Assembly: GCA_027596075.1 (NCBI GenBank) | Contig: JADGJC010000105.1 | Span: 55,839 to 119,838, forward strand | Length of the DNA: 64,000 nt | Direction of reading: 5' to 3' | Source: Rhizophlyctis rosea | Lineage: Eukaryota > Chytridiomycota > Chytridiomycetes > Rhizophlyctidales > Rhizophlyctidaceae | Shown: one piece after another, positions 46,956-57,900 of the stretch | Layout: the number at the start of each line of letters is the position of its first letter | Position numbering within the stretch: position 1 is the first letter of the stretch | Notes under the pieces: model-generated | Database searches by the model: none | Told to the model about the DNA's origin: nothing | Seen by the model: only the letters and a program-made list of their open reading frames with translations | Position numbers and translations under genes: made by a program

Positions 46956-48867
46956 TTTTTGATTGTTCCTTGAGTACTACTTTGTTACGCTTTACGGCTT
47001 TACTATTTGGTCAAAGTTCAGGATTGTAGTTGGATGCGCAGAAATGTAGAGGGAGTTAATGGGGATGGGGATGGATGGAGGGGGACCCTTTTGGCGGCAC
47101 AGCGAGTTCATACCCTGGCCGGGTCGTGATTGGCTGCATGGCTGACGTAAGGCGATCACACTGCTGATCACAACAGGCAAGGAGGTCAACCCACCCGCTC
47201 TGATCTCAGACCCTCTTCGGTCTCTTCCTTCTTTCACCACTCCCCAATGGCGCCATCACCCAATTTCGTGTGCCCTACCAACATCCGTCCAGCTCTCGAT
47301 ACCTACCCATCGCGCTCTCACACATATGGAAAGGTTAGTATGGCCACGTCCGCATTCGTCGTTATCGAAACGGCAGGAGAAGGGAATGGAGTTCTCTTCT
47401 ACATTACGGATTGTTGGGAAACCAAATCTTGGCAAAGTGCTGGTGCTCTTTGCGTGCTTTGAGATCAACACCTGCATGGAGTCGAGGGTAGGTGCCAGGG
47501 AGTAGCCTTCAGGCCGAAGTATGAGGATCCGGCGGATTTATTCGCCTTATGGGTCGTGGAAACACGATATCTGATCAGTAGGACAAGCGGCTGCAATATG
47601 ACCCGCGGTAATCGGGGACTTAATGGTCCGCTCTTCTTAGACAATTCCCATACTCGCTGTGAATAGACATATACTGACGCAACTACTTGCTTCCTTTTCT
47701 TTCCTATCTTTACCTGGTGTCACCCCAACGAGCAAACAACTTTTGTCATCTTCGCTGCGAAAATCCGCCAAGGTACGTGACCTTCCTTTTCTGCGTCGGA
47801 CATCCTCGGGTTCATCTCTCTTGCCGCCATCGTAGGCACCTTCTCTACACGACCCTCGGTCCGCGGGGCAGTCTGGGGAAGGCTGTAATGTCGCCATGAC
47901 CTTGTGTCATGAGGGTGGCAAACCCCTGTAAAGACAGAGCCAACCTTCTCACGTTTTTATCAAATTCAACTCCGGTACGTTGAAACTTTTCTCTTTGGAT
48001 AGATAATATGTCTGTGCCATTTTCTAATCCCTTTTCCATATGCTCCAGATCTTCATATATCCAAGTGAACACATGCTGTCGTCCCCTCGAAAGCAACAAT
48101 AACTCCATCCGCGGACGTAACTGGTTCCGCTTCTCATTTTCCCTCACGTCCATCCATCCATCACCCCTCGCCTCCGTCCTCCCAAATCGAAGCACATAAG
48201 TTGATCCTCTACATGGTATGTTTCTGGCATACGTCTCAGCACACACTTCTCCACTTCGTACCCTTCCGTGGGGGCCCATGGTCCGAAAACTCTGGTCAAT
48301 GTCCGCCTCATGAGTTTTTGCTGGGGGTTCGCCCTCCACCTCATGGGGTTGTGGGGTTGACTGGGGGCCCGGAGGAAGCGATGTTGCAGGTTGGGGGTTC
48401 GCCCTCCAAACCGCGGGATCGTGGACGGTGTCGCATGGTCCACGCCGCCGTTTTTTGAGGCTTACCGTTGAAGGGATGGTTGCGGACATAGGTGTGGTGG
48501 TCCTTCCGGAACAACAAGCTGACTGCTTCGGCAGATTTCTCTTTCCCTCATTTACTAGCTTCTTGGTTACCTGTCATAACAAACAAGACCGACAACGCAG
48601 TAGTGATAGCCTCGACATCAATTACAACAACGAGCATACTCCGCCAACCATGCACTCCCCGCCCCATCCAACTGAGATTACCCTTCACCCTGAAGCACTC
48701 ATATATCTTCCTCACCGTCGCGAACAATCAATCTCCGCACCCTCCACACACCTCTCGACCAGCAATACGATCCACATTCCGCGGACCTGTCCATGAAGGA
48801 TTCGGAACGGTGAGTGGTGGGCCCGTCAGTGTAGTGAGCATGTGGTCGTCGAGTGCGAGCAACAAAT
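46956..48867. other. Gene-poor spacer, no convincing gene
   Basis: This 1.9-kb stretch contains the IFT74 promoter next to 46956. The remaining open frames lack family similarity or coherent splicing. Two exact copies of a 17-bp word (TGGGGGTTCGCCCTCCA) occur at 48322 and 48392. Short CAT-rich tracts occur near 48150. Confidence 0.45.
48322..48408. repeat. Pair of exact 17-bp repeats, 70 bp apart
   Basis: TGGGGGTTCGCCCTCCA occurs at 48322-48338 and 48392-48408 in the same orientation. The flanks are dissimilar apart from C/A-rich sequence after the second copy. The function is unknown. Confidence 0.8.
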
Positions 48868-48910
48868 TGAGATGCCCTTTTTGTGGTTCATCATATCCGC
48901 CCTCCCCTCG
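48868..48910 (-). repeat. Diverged duplicate A encoding EGGYDEPQKG on the minus strand
   Basis: Read on the minus strand this segment gives EGGYDEPQKGHLNL. A diverged copy at 50033-50075 gives EGGYDDPEKGILDM. Similarity extends about 60 bp further upstream on the minus strand at lower level. No complete gene can be assembled around it. Confidence 0.65.
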
Positions 48911-49407
48911 GTTATGCCAGTCGGGGTATACGTTGTGATTTGTTCGTGTGCACGCAGGTGCGATCGCCTGGCAAAAAAGCTCTTGCTGGCAATACCCCGT
49001 TAAGCCGACCGTACTCGAGCCGTCATGTTGTTTCAGTCTCTCGCCGCATCTCATGCTTCTCATTGTCGTTTGCCCATCCCACTTCATGTGCTGTTGTCTC
49101 TTGTGTGCTCTCACCTTTCATATTGTTGCGCTTTCCTTCTCTTTAGGTATATCCAAGACACAACTAGGACTCTGTGTATGTAGAAGCTCTGCTGTGGCCG
49201 TTCAACTGCCTCCCAATGTCGACCGCATGCCCATATCAGGTTCAAGTCCTGTCTGGGCAATTCCCGGCCTGGGCCTCCGGGCTTGGGCCATAATCTCGTA
49301 GTCATAGATGTACTCCCCCTTCTAGCGTTGTGTCGTCGACGCATGTATAGAATGTAGCATCACTCGCATGTACAAGGCTCACCATATTTAGATATTCAAA
49401 ACCAAGA

Positions 49408-49619
49408 TTTACAAGGACGCGGTCCTGAGTTCGCGCTGAGGCATGTGGGCTTTTTTGCACCGCCAATGGGCGGATATTCTTCGGGATTCCTGCATAGGCG
49501 TCACGGTGAAGCCGTTTACCAAGGACGCGGTTCCACTTCGCTAGAGCCTGTACCTTTTTTTTGCCTAAGCGCGTTGGATTTCCTACGGGGGTCCTGCACA
49601 GGCGTCATGGTGAAGCGTG
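49408..49619. repeat. Two tandem diverged copies of a 105-bp unit
   Basis: Unit 1 (49408-49513) and unit 2 (49515-49619) both begin TTTAC(C)AAGGACGCGG. Both carry a T-rich patch in the middle and end GTCCTGCA(C/T)AGGCGTCA or CCTGCATAGGCGTCA followed by (C/T)GGTGAAGC. Substitutions and indels show that this is an old duplication. Neither has a convincing reading frame. Confidence 0.75.
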
Positions 49620-50439
49620 GGGTTGGAGAAGGAGGGGACGGAGGAGGGTTGAATGGGAATTGTTGGGACAGGAGGGAAGGAAGAGGCAGGACGGGATGAG
49701 GGGTGTTGGAGAGGGATTGCAGAAGGATTTGGGAGGGGAAGAGGCGTCGGGTGAGATGGATGGTGGTGATGGGTATTGAGTAGCGATGGATTGGAGATGG
49801 AATTGGGCATAGGATGTCGAGGTTTGGATTGGAAAAGGTTGTGAAGTGGAGGTCGTAGGGTGGGAGGGAGGGTGTATGTTGGACTGTGGAAGTCAAGCCA
49901 AAACGCCCGTGACTGCCGGTGTGGCTTTACCTTTTCGCAAAGGGAGCAACGAAGTTTTTCAAGCATGCGTTACTTGGCAATGGTAGGTATTAAATCATGG
50001 TGGGCAGGTGATGTTGCAAAGCGCAGGTCACATGTCCAAGATGCCCTTTTCGGGATCATCATATCCGCCTTCCGGCACTTCGGGTGTCATGGGTAAAGGT
50101 TGCGATTGTCTGATCCAAGCGCATTTGGTAGCAATGTCATTAGTAAGTCGGCTTGGAAGGGCCGGCATGTGTCTAGTCGTTTTGTTGTACACCTGCTCCT
50201 CATCACCTGTTCCCATCTCGTTTCATCCGGACTGTTTTGTTTCCACCACTTTTAAATTATGGATCGGATTGTATTGTCAGCTGCTGTGTTATTACACGTC
50301 AATGTCAGCTGGTCCTAAGTAATTCCATGATACGTGATACATTGTGAAGATACATCTATTGTTCGTTGGGTATTGATTCTATCATGATAGGAAAGATGTT
50401 GCATCTGCACGTCTCATCCGCGCTTGCTACCTTTGTTCA
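49620..50439. other. Gene-poor spacer with duplicate B
   Basis: G-rich sequence at 49620-49870 is followed by the diverged duplicate at 50033-50075 (see the pair at 48868). No supported gene. The last 200 bp are AT-rich and likely include the 3' UTR of the seven-TM gene. Confidence 0.4.
50033..50075 (-). repeat. Diverged duplicate B encoding EGGYDDPEKG on the minus strand
   Basis: Second copy of the element at 48868-48910, in the same orientation and 1.17 kb away. Most differences between the copies are conservative at the amino-acid level (D/E, Q/E, L/M), which hints at former or present coding function. Confidence 0.65.
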
Positions 50440-51812
50440 TCAGCGTCCTGCATTGCTGTCTGCTATCCTATTCTCGTTATCGCTCGCGGAAGCATCGCGT
50501 AACTGTGTGCAAAGAAAAGGAGATACTTCAGCTTGGTGTGGACGCCAAAATCATGTTGTCGACTACTTACCTGTATTAGAAAGATGATGGCGATAACATA
50601 GTGCAGTGACACCCAAAGGTCGAAAACTTGTTGCCCCTTTACACGGAGTGCGCGGTGAGAATCATCAATGACAAGTCTCATACATGAACACGAACTTACC
50701 CAATCAGACGGCACAGTCCTAAAAGCGACCCCCATGCATATAAGAACAGCAACATCCACCAAAATCAAGACCCCCCACACAATCTGCAATCCCATTCTCT
50801 TCCTTCTCTTCTCCCTCCTCACATCCTTCGCCACCTTCACCGCCTCGTCTTGCCCCGATGGAAGATCCCGCCCTTCACGTCTGTTGTGTTTGTCAGTCCA
50901 TGATTTACAGATGCTGGAGAGGGACATGACGTTGTCTGTGGGTATGGTGCTGCTGGTTTGGTATAGTTCGTTTCGCCAGGGGACGTTATCGGGTCTGTAA
51001 GGAGTGTGCTGTGATACGTCGTGGAGGTGTATGGAAAGATTCGAGAGATTCTGTACGCGGATGTAGGCTTTGAGCATGACGGTTAGGATGGTGATGTCAG
51101 ATGCCATGAAGAGGAGCCAGAAGATGCCCTATTGGAGTGGGAGCGATTGGTCAAAGCGAAGTTGATGGGTAAGAATCTGGGAAGGAGAGTTTTCACGACG
51201 GTTCGACGCTTTACCTCCACTGCGTATGCTAGGTATGTCTCGGGCTTTCCTCGGGTGAAGGCCGGCACGACGCTTGTGACCCAACCCGCTAGAGCGAGAA
51301 TGATGGTTGTCCACCGTAAGGTTGGTAGGAGGAGTCGGGGTATGGAAAGGACTGGACTGAAAATTTGGAGGCGTTGTAGGACTGTTAGGAGGTACAATGC
51401 GCCTGTTGGTGGGGTAAGTAAACAAACAGCCCTTAGGTATCCACTCCAAATCAGGCAAACACACTAATTGCCCACCGTCTTTCAACCAAAACTCACCAGA
51501 CAGGTGCAGAAACCCATACCCAGCAACATAACTAACCCTATGCCCGATCCACACCGCCCATTCATACCGGTCCACACACTCATCCGTCGTCAATGACGTC
51601 TCGTCCAAGCACCATGCGTCTAGCCAGTTCTTATATGCGCCTGAGACGGGGTATAACAGCACGCTGAACAGGACGACTATGGTGTATTTTTGGAACTGGT
51701 TGAGTTTATGGTAGTCGTTGCGCCAGCGGTAAAGAAGGATGGAGAGGATGGAGAGGGGGAGGGATATGCCCAGGGTTGTGTGGGTTATCATTATGGATTT
51801 TCTGGATGGCAT
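50440..51812 (-). CDS. Seven-transmembrane, receptor-like orphan membrane protein, about 350 aa
   Basis: No named family recognised. Hydrophobic segments in order: TTLGISLPLSILSILLY, YTIVVLFSVLLYPVSGAY, WAVWIGHRVSYVAGYGFLHL, LYLLTVLQRLQIFSPVLSIP, WTTIILALAGWVTSVVPAF, GIFWLLFMASDITILTVML, LQIVWGVLILVDVAVLICMG and FDLWVSLHYVIAIIFLIQ. That makes seven or eight. The loop before the penultimate segment is long and strongly basic (VRREKRRKRMG), like the third cytoplasmic loop of GPCRs. Introns at the segment boundaries (donor GTGAGT near 51503, GTAAAG near 51215, GTAAGT near 50700 and 50570) all rejoin in frame. The short tail LRDASASDNENRIADSNAG ends at a TGA. A sensor role is inferred from topology only. 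Confidence 0.68.
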
Positions 51813-52566
51813 TTTGGTGGGGTGGTGTGGGGGTGGGATAGGGGTGTGGTGGGGTGTGAGGAGGAGTTATGAGAGCTGGGATGTGCGTATATGGGAGAGG
51901 GAGGGAGCAGAAGTCTTGCAGCAGGGCGATGTCGCCGTTGGCGGTCCATGTTTCGGGCTCATGACCTATCAATTCTGTCCTGATGATGAATGCAGGCAGG
52001 GAAGAAGGATGAAGTCGCTTCAAACTATCTGTTATTACGATGAAAACGGACGGGAAATTTTAGGGGGTGAAACCCGGCTCCTGCGGCGCAAAAGCGCATT
52101 TCATTACAAAAGCTAATGATCAAGATGATTGGGGCTACTCGAAGAGCGAAAGCCGCAAATCATCGGCAAGATGCAATCGCGGAGGCACCCTCCCCTGACC
52201 GTCAGCCCATGCACTTTCTTCAAGAGTGAAAACACTGCATATTTGGGTGGGCGTGAACTGGAAGGGACACCCTTCTTGTGAACACAAATATGACCAATAT
52301 CAAGATCTGGGAAGCTGGAGGCAAACAGATGACGTGGCTTTGTGGACGCATTTTGTTTATATCCATTCTTGAACTAAGCGACTTGTCCTCCAGTCCTCGG
52401 GCTCACATCAAAAAACCAGAGACCAACAGAGTCCTTGACGTATACGGACCTGATAAAATTCTCGCTTGTTGAACATATACAATTTCACATGGAAGATTAC
52501 ATACAAATATAACATGAAAGCCCTTGGAGCTGCTTGAAGCCCTTTCATTCTCAAACCGACAATGGT
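51813..52566. other. Spacer between two minus-strand genes
   Basis: These 754 bp contain the seven-TM gene promoter (51813-52100) and the hydrolase 3' UTR. G-rich on the plus strand at 51820-51930. Nothing else recognised. Confidence 0.4.
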
Positions 52567-53806
52567 CTACATCATCTCGTTTAACTCGCCACGTCCATCG
52601 CTTCCTTCCTGTATGACTTCACTGACCCATCCACAGATCGCTTGGACAACTTCCTCATCTAAATCCCGTTCAGCTTGTTCCTTATACTCCTTCATCAAAT
52701 CCACCAGTCCCACATCCCCTTTCTGCCTTCGCAAAATATGACTAACCCCGTCAACAACCTTACAATCCACACTACGAGCCTTGGGCATCCACTCCTTCGC
52801 CCTTCCAACGTTACAGCAGTCTGGATCAATCTGCACATCCTTGGACCCCGTCAGAGCGAAGACCGGTGAAGTGATTTGGGAAAGGTGGGTTTGAAGAAGG
52901 GACGGGGAGTTTGGTGGGCCGGCGAAGGAGGTGTAGCCTGCGTAGAGCCAATGTTCGCGGTACCATTTCAGAGGAACTTTGCTTAGACCGAAGAGAGCTG
53001 ATTTCATGTCTTCTTTGGTGGTAAGGGCGTCGTCAACAGTCTTCTTTGCATCGGATTCGAGCTTTTCCTTTGTCAGGATTCGACGGAGCAGAAATCCTTT
53101 GATGCCGGTAAGGGTGGAGACTTCGTCCCATAAGAGACGCCGTTGTCGGGCGGTTGCATCTGGGAGGGGTTCAGCTACGCCCGAGATGAATAGTACGCCG
53201 CAAGGTGGTGAGAGAGTGGTTTGATTGGTGAGGAGAGAGTGCATGGCTGGAATGACGGTGCACCCTTCAGAATGGCCGAGGATGAAGATGCGGGAGGGGT
53301 CAATGGCTGGGTGGTTAGCTAAGAAAGCGTATGCACCGAGTGCGTCGTGCGCGAAATCCCAAAGACCTGTCAAAATTGGATGCGCACAATTCAGAATCGT
53401 GATATGCATGATCTTCACCATGAGATTGATTGCACATACCAGCTTTGTAGAATGCCGAAGTGTCGCCATCAACTTGACTCGCCCCACTGCCACGCTTATC
53501 ATACCGCAAGGTTGCGACACCACATTCACGAGTCAAGTGCTCCGCCAGACGGTTATAGATATTCAGATTCATTCTTGCGAGTCCGCTGGTAACATTCCCA
53601 TTGCGGTCAACAGGGCCTGATCCCGCAAGGATCAAAATTGCCGCCAGGCGAGGGCTGCTGCTTGATGGTGGATCTGCCGTTGAGCTGTCTGAAGGAAGGA
53701 GAAGTGTGCCTGCTAATGACCATGATGGAGTCGGTGAATCGACGTTGAAGGTTGGAAATGTGACTTCCGATGAGATGTATGGGAGTGATGGTTCTGATGA
53801 GGTCAT
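52567..53806 (-). CDS. Alpha/beta hydrolase (serine esterase/peptidase-like), about 388 aa
   Basis: Predicted serine hydrolase; substrate unknown. Seen: an N-terminal beta-rich part (SWSLAGTLLLP), the oxyanion region ILILAGSGPVDRNGN, and GVATLRYDKRGSGASQVDGD before the single intron (donor GTATGT near 53430). The nucleophile elbow FILGHSEGCTVIPAMHSLL (Ser in GHSEG) follows. The catalytic acid is in LTGSKDVQIDP, and the catalytic His is in VVDGVSHILRRQKGD. The whole triad is therefore present. A helical insert between nucleophile and acid (DEVSTLTGIKGFLLRRILTK) forms the lid. No signal peptide, so it is probably cytosolic. It resembles the COG1073/'alpha-beta hydrolase of unknown substrate' group, and a xenobiotic or acyl esterase role is possible. 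Confidence 0.88.
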
Positions 53807-55808
53807 ATTTATGGTTGAGGTGGAGGCGAATTGTGGTTTTGCAAGCAATATTGGAAAGAATACGGAATATGCGAAGATTTGGGTGCAAAGTCCGGACAAG
53901 ATTCTTGGTCCCAAACCGAAACAACATCGTATATATATTTGTAAAGTGCGCAGGTAATAGTGCAGGTCATCTGCACGGTTTAAACAAGCAAGCTTTCGCG
54001 TGTTGTGTGCGTGTTCAACGCTGATTTGCTTGGGTTGGTGTGCCACCTGGCCCGGGGCGAGTTTGCCGGTTTCCAAAGGTCTGATTTGACTTCAGAGCGG
54101 CATCCAATATTGATTGCAGAAGAGACTTTGCATTTGTTCCATGGTACAGCAACGTATTTGAAACATCTCTGCATATGCGAGATGTTTAAATGCAGATATT
54201 CCGGCGAAATGCGAAAATTTGAAGTGGTGGATCCCAAGAAGAATTATAGATGGTTGATCTTGGGTGGGGTGGAAAACCGCATACACCTTTGCTTGGGGGC
54301 ATTGGTTGACCCTGCTGTTAGTACTTTGGCGAAAGAAGACCTGGGCTGTTCGCTACGAAGGCGCCTGCTTCTTTCTCGGATAGAGATGGGTTGATCATTT
54401 TCTTGGCACCTTACTAATACGTTTTATCCCTTTCTCATCCATGTCTACACGAGGAACGAGGGTTCCACTCAAGTCAATCGTTCCATCGACTCCGCATCAT
54501 GGTCTGGAATGGAGTGGAAAAACGAACAGAGGAGTAAAAGTGGTAAGATGAAGGGAAGCGGATGGGAATCATCAGCAAGCTGCTCGTCAGTTCGAAACCA
54601 GTCAGAAGCAGCGGAATATCAAACGCAGAGCTTGCCTGACAATAACTCCGTCCTCAAGTCTGATATGGCATTGCCAAGTTCCACCGAATTACCAAGGAAT
54701 TCGTTATGCTTCGGCAGAAGATCCTCCTTGTTCAGATACTGGGGGTTCGACTGGAATACCATGCCCTTGGTTACCTTTTAGACCCCCGTAATGGAAATCC
54801 CAGCCTTTTTGAGTGGGATAGGTGGGGCAATCCTTTGCCGTTGGGCTCAGCTTGAGGCGGAGTTGAACCATCCGCGGCACTTCACTCATTTATGCGAATT
54901 ACGTTTATGTTCTGTCTTACTTTTCATTTTCGTCGATATTTGAGAGCGCGTAAAATCCTCCGAGGCCTACATCGACAAGAAGAGACCGCACGACCATCAA
55001 GGTCAACCGCGCCGAATGCGCTCAACGTCCACCCCAATGAAGAGAGCACAATCGGCAGCAACAACTTCACCTGCAGTACTTCGAGCTCTAATGTCGCCAT
55101 ATGTCTTGCGCATATGCCTGTCCCAAGCCAGGGTAAAGCACAGAGGGGAGCACGTCAGGTTTGGAAATCTAGATAGAGAAGAAACTTTCTCCGTGCAAGC
55201 ATATATACGTGGCGATACGGATTGGCGCGTTATTCAATCTGATTGTAAGATGCGGTCGAGATGCGGCTTCCGGGAAGTCTGGAGAATAAGAGACCTTGCC
55301 ACCGGAATATGACTATGAACGGTTGACCTCAGCCACAACATATTTCCCACAATACAAACAATGGTACTGTAGGCAGCATTGCCACTTCCCCACAGTCCAT
55401 CTCCATTGAGCAAGCGAGCTGTGTACGCGTTCAACAACGATTCTGTTCAGACTGTAAAGTAAAACTTTGCGCCCCTCTCTCCAGCATGCATATGGTCTTT
55501 GTCATATGTGACGAGACCAACTGGTGTGTGAAAGGGAATAGTACAGCAATGCGTGGAATATGAATAATATGGACCCTTGAGGTCTGGAAGGCTCGGTGGT
55601 CAAGCCTCATGCCGCCACCGAATCTTACTAAATAGCCTGTGCGCAACCATCAGGCCATCCCACATCCAAAATTGCACAATAATTTAATGAAATTGTCGAC
55701 TCTTTCACTCTCTCCCTTTCACAACTGATATTGTGTCAAAATAGCCACCGCAACTGCACTGTCCTTGTATTCAAACCCCACTCCTTCCTCTGTTTCCAAC
55801 CGCCTCGC
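53807..55808. other. 2-kb spacer, no gene seen
   Basis: Both flanking genes start outward from this region, so two promoters lie within it (53807-54000 and 55600-55808). The AT-rich DNA contains many short ORFs without coding character. I found no RNA gene, repeat or element that I can support. Confidence 0.45.
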
Positions 55809-56953
55809 ATGTCAAAATTGACAAAACTGCACACCAAGCTACGCAAGACACTTGCCAAAGCAACATCATCAGATTTCGAGAAATGGCGGAAGAGCCCAAT
55901 CTTGAGAGAAGTCTTGAATACCATTCTTGTGAGTACCACAAGTCATGTATTGGTACAGAGTGTTTTCTAACAGCCACTGACAGCGTACTGAAAGAACCAT
56001 AGTACCAATGAGGCTTGTCAAAAGGAATGATATTCTTGAGGTGCTTGGTGTGAACCTTATGCCCTTTCTTGCCACCGCTGAGAATGAGGGTACCAACTGG
56101 GTGTTGGAGGAGGAGGAAGGTTTTAAACAGTCAGAGGCCTTCAGTACGTTCTGCAACTCCAGGCCTGCCGTGTTATCTCATTGTCATATTTGCTTATTTC
56201 TCTTGTCTTTGCACCACAGGATCACACTACCAAGATCTCAAAACTTATTACTCAGCCGACAGCGAACCAATGACCCGTGCATACCTTGATGCATACATCC
56301 TGGAGGTCATGCGCACGCTCCAAAGAACCACCAATGAGCACCTCAAGATATACGGTGAGATCGCCATATCCTGCACCGCCAATGGGAAGACTTTGAACGG
56401 ATACGGTGATTGGTTCATTGCTTACGGAGAGAAGGGTGACGCACTGCTGAAAAATGTCGCTCTGGTGGGAGTGGCAAAAGACATCACCGTCGACATCACT
56501 TCCGAGCAAGCTCTCTGCCAAGTCTTTGCCTACATGCTCATCATTCATCGCATCCGGAAGGAAGAAGGGAAAGCACACTCTCGTGTCTACGGCTTCATCA
56601 CAAACCGGCGTCGATGGCTTTTCCTCATGGTCACTGATTCCGGAACGCTAAAGAAAACCACGGATTTGAAGGAGAGTGAGCAGCAGTCACAGATACTTGC
56701 CAACCTTTGCTACATCTTCCAACAAGCTCAACTAGCATCACCGAGTACAACACTGTCAACATCTACTGAATCCCTTACTGAAGAGTCTGCAAATACTGAA
56801 TCCTTGGTCTATGGTGATTTGGAAGTAGTCTCGTTTCATAATTCCATGGGGGCAGCATTCACATTACAGGACGAGGAGGAAGACGAGGAGGAGGACGACG
56901 ATGAGGATAAGGAGGGAGAGTGGGAGGAGGAAGGTGGTGAAGAAGGGGTATGA
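55809..56953 (+). CDS. PD-(D/E)XK nuclease-like protein, possibly inactive, about 335 aa
   Basis: No named family, but the core has the layout of a PD-(D/E)XK (restriction-endonuclease-fold) domain. The Asp-bearing strand is GYGDWFIAYG. Next is LLKNVALVGVAKDITVDIT, where ExK is expected but reads VxxK/GVAK. The helix EQALCQVFAYMLIIHRIR carries the conserved Q. Then SRVYGFITNRRRWLFLMV resembles the YG..T....W.F strand seen in REase domains of fungal and oomycete Crinkler-type effectors. The missing glutamate suggests loss of cleavage activity. Introns: 55929-55983 (55 nt) and about 56145-56219. The tail is extremely acidic (runs of E and D) before the TGA. It lies 947 bp upstream of the helicase-like gene on the same strand. 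Confidence 0.6.
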
Positions 56954-57900
56954 TCAAAGATTGCTTTCGGATTCGTTGTTGTACATATCTTTTGCTGATG
57001 TAAAAATTAAAATACAAGATTTGCTGTGCTGTGGTGTTGGTGATCCACAAAGTTGGGTTCCAGAAGAACCGCACTGGGTAGAATAAGGCACAGAGGGGAG
57101 CCGGGAGCTGGTTCAAAATCATCGTTAATCATCAATCCAAATATACGCCGATGTTCAGATGGGTCATTTCCTCTAATTATCTTCTCCAAGTATCTTTTGA
57201 GCCAAGCGCCGGGATTGCTGTCACCGCTTATTGTCGCGCCTAGAGGCTATCAAGGCTCCAAATAGAGGCTACTGTATTCGTCACAAATCCATTGGTCTCT
57301 ACTCTTTGTTTACAGCAGCAGCCGCCAATCAGGATCGCTTTAGCACGCCATCTCGAATTGCGTATCTGCATTCACTGGCCCCATCGGTGTCTTTATGGTC
57401 AATATAGAGTGATAGTCTCATGCATTGGGCGACTGATTCCGAGATCTGGGTTAGTTCTGACCAAAACAATCATTCTGATTTAGCCTTTCTGTGGTCCATC
57501 AAAGGACATTGACGACCCTTCTGCGCAGGGTCAGGGGCTTTATACCAGCTGAATGAAGATGACCTCTTACCGCAACATTCACTTCAAATTATGCCTGTTT
57601 CTCATTTACAAGAGATGGATATCGCGAAAAGGATACCGAAAAGGCATTGTTCATTGTTACGTATCACCACGTCCGAAATATGAGCAATGCTATAAACTCA
57701 CTTGCGAACTCATTTGCGAGACCATATAAAACCTCGAAAACACGTCAGCTGTCTTGGTCCCTGGTGTGGTCAGACACGTTGCATTGGAGCTTATCGTACG
57801 TACCACCGTTTCTGCTTCTTTTTCTCATCTGAGCTCATGACATGTTAAAAAGCTATTACCTTAGATTTGGCTCAGTTTGCAATCATTGAAACCGGCCGCA
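56954..57900. promoter_or_regulatory. Spacer with a TATA box upstream of the helicase-like gene
   Basis: These 947 bp contain no supported gene. TATAAAA at about 57725-57731 lies 170 bp upstream of the ATG at 57901 and is the best core promoter element. No inverted repeats marking element ends were seen here or at the matching position after 63069. Confidence 0.4.

Noticed and set aside
47247..47462. Plus-strand ORF starting MAPSPNFVCPTNIRP opposite the IFT74 promoter.
   Set aside because: No domain and no good splice continuation; the opposite strand is equally open, so it is likely chance.
47845..48489. A long minus-strand open frame (214 codons) with stretches such as LENGTDILSIQREKFQRTG.
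   Set aside because: The first two thirds are low-complexity Pro/Arg-rich and contain the 17-bp repeats. No splicing scheme kept a convincing frame, and no family was recognised.
54005..54394. A 129-codon plus-strand ORF in the 53.8-55.8-kb spacer.
   Set aside because: No domain, no promoter, no splice support and no homology recognised.
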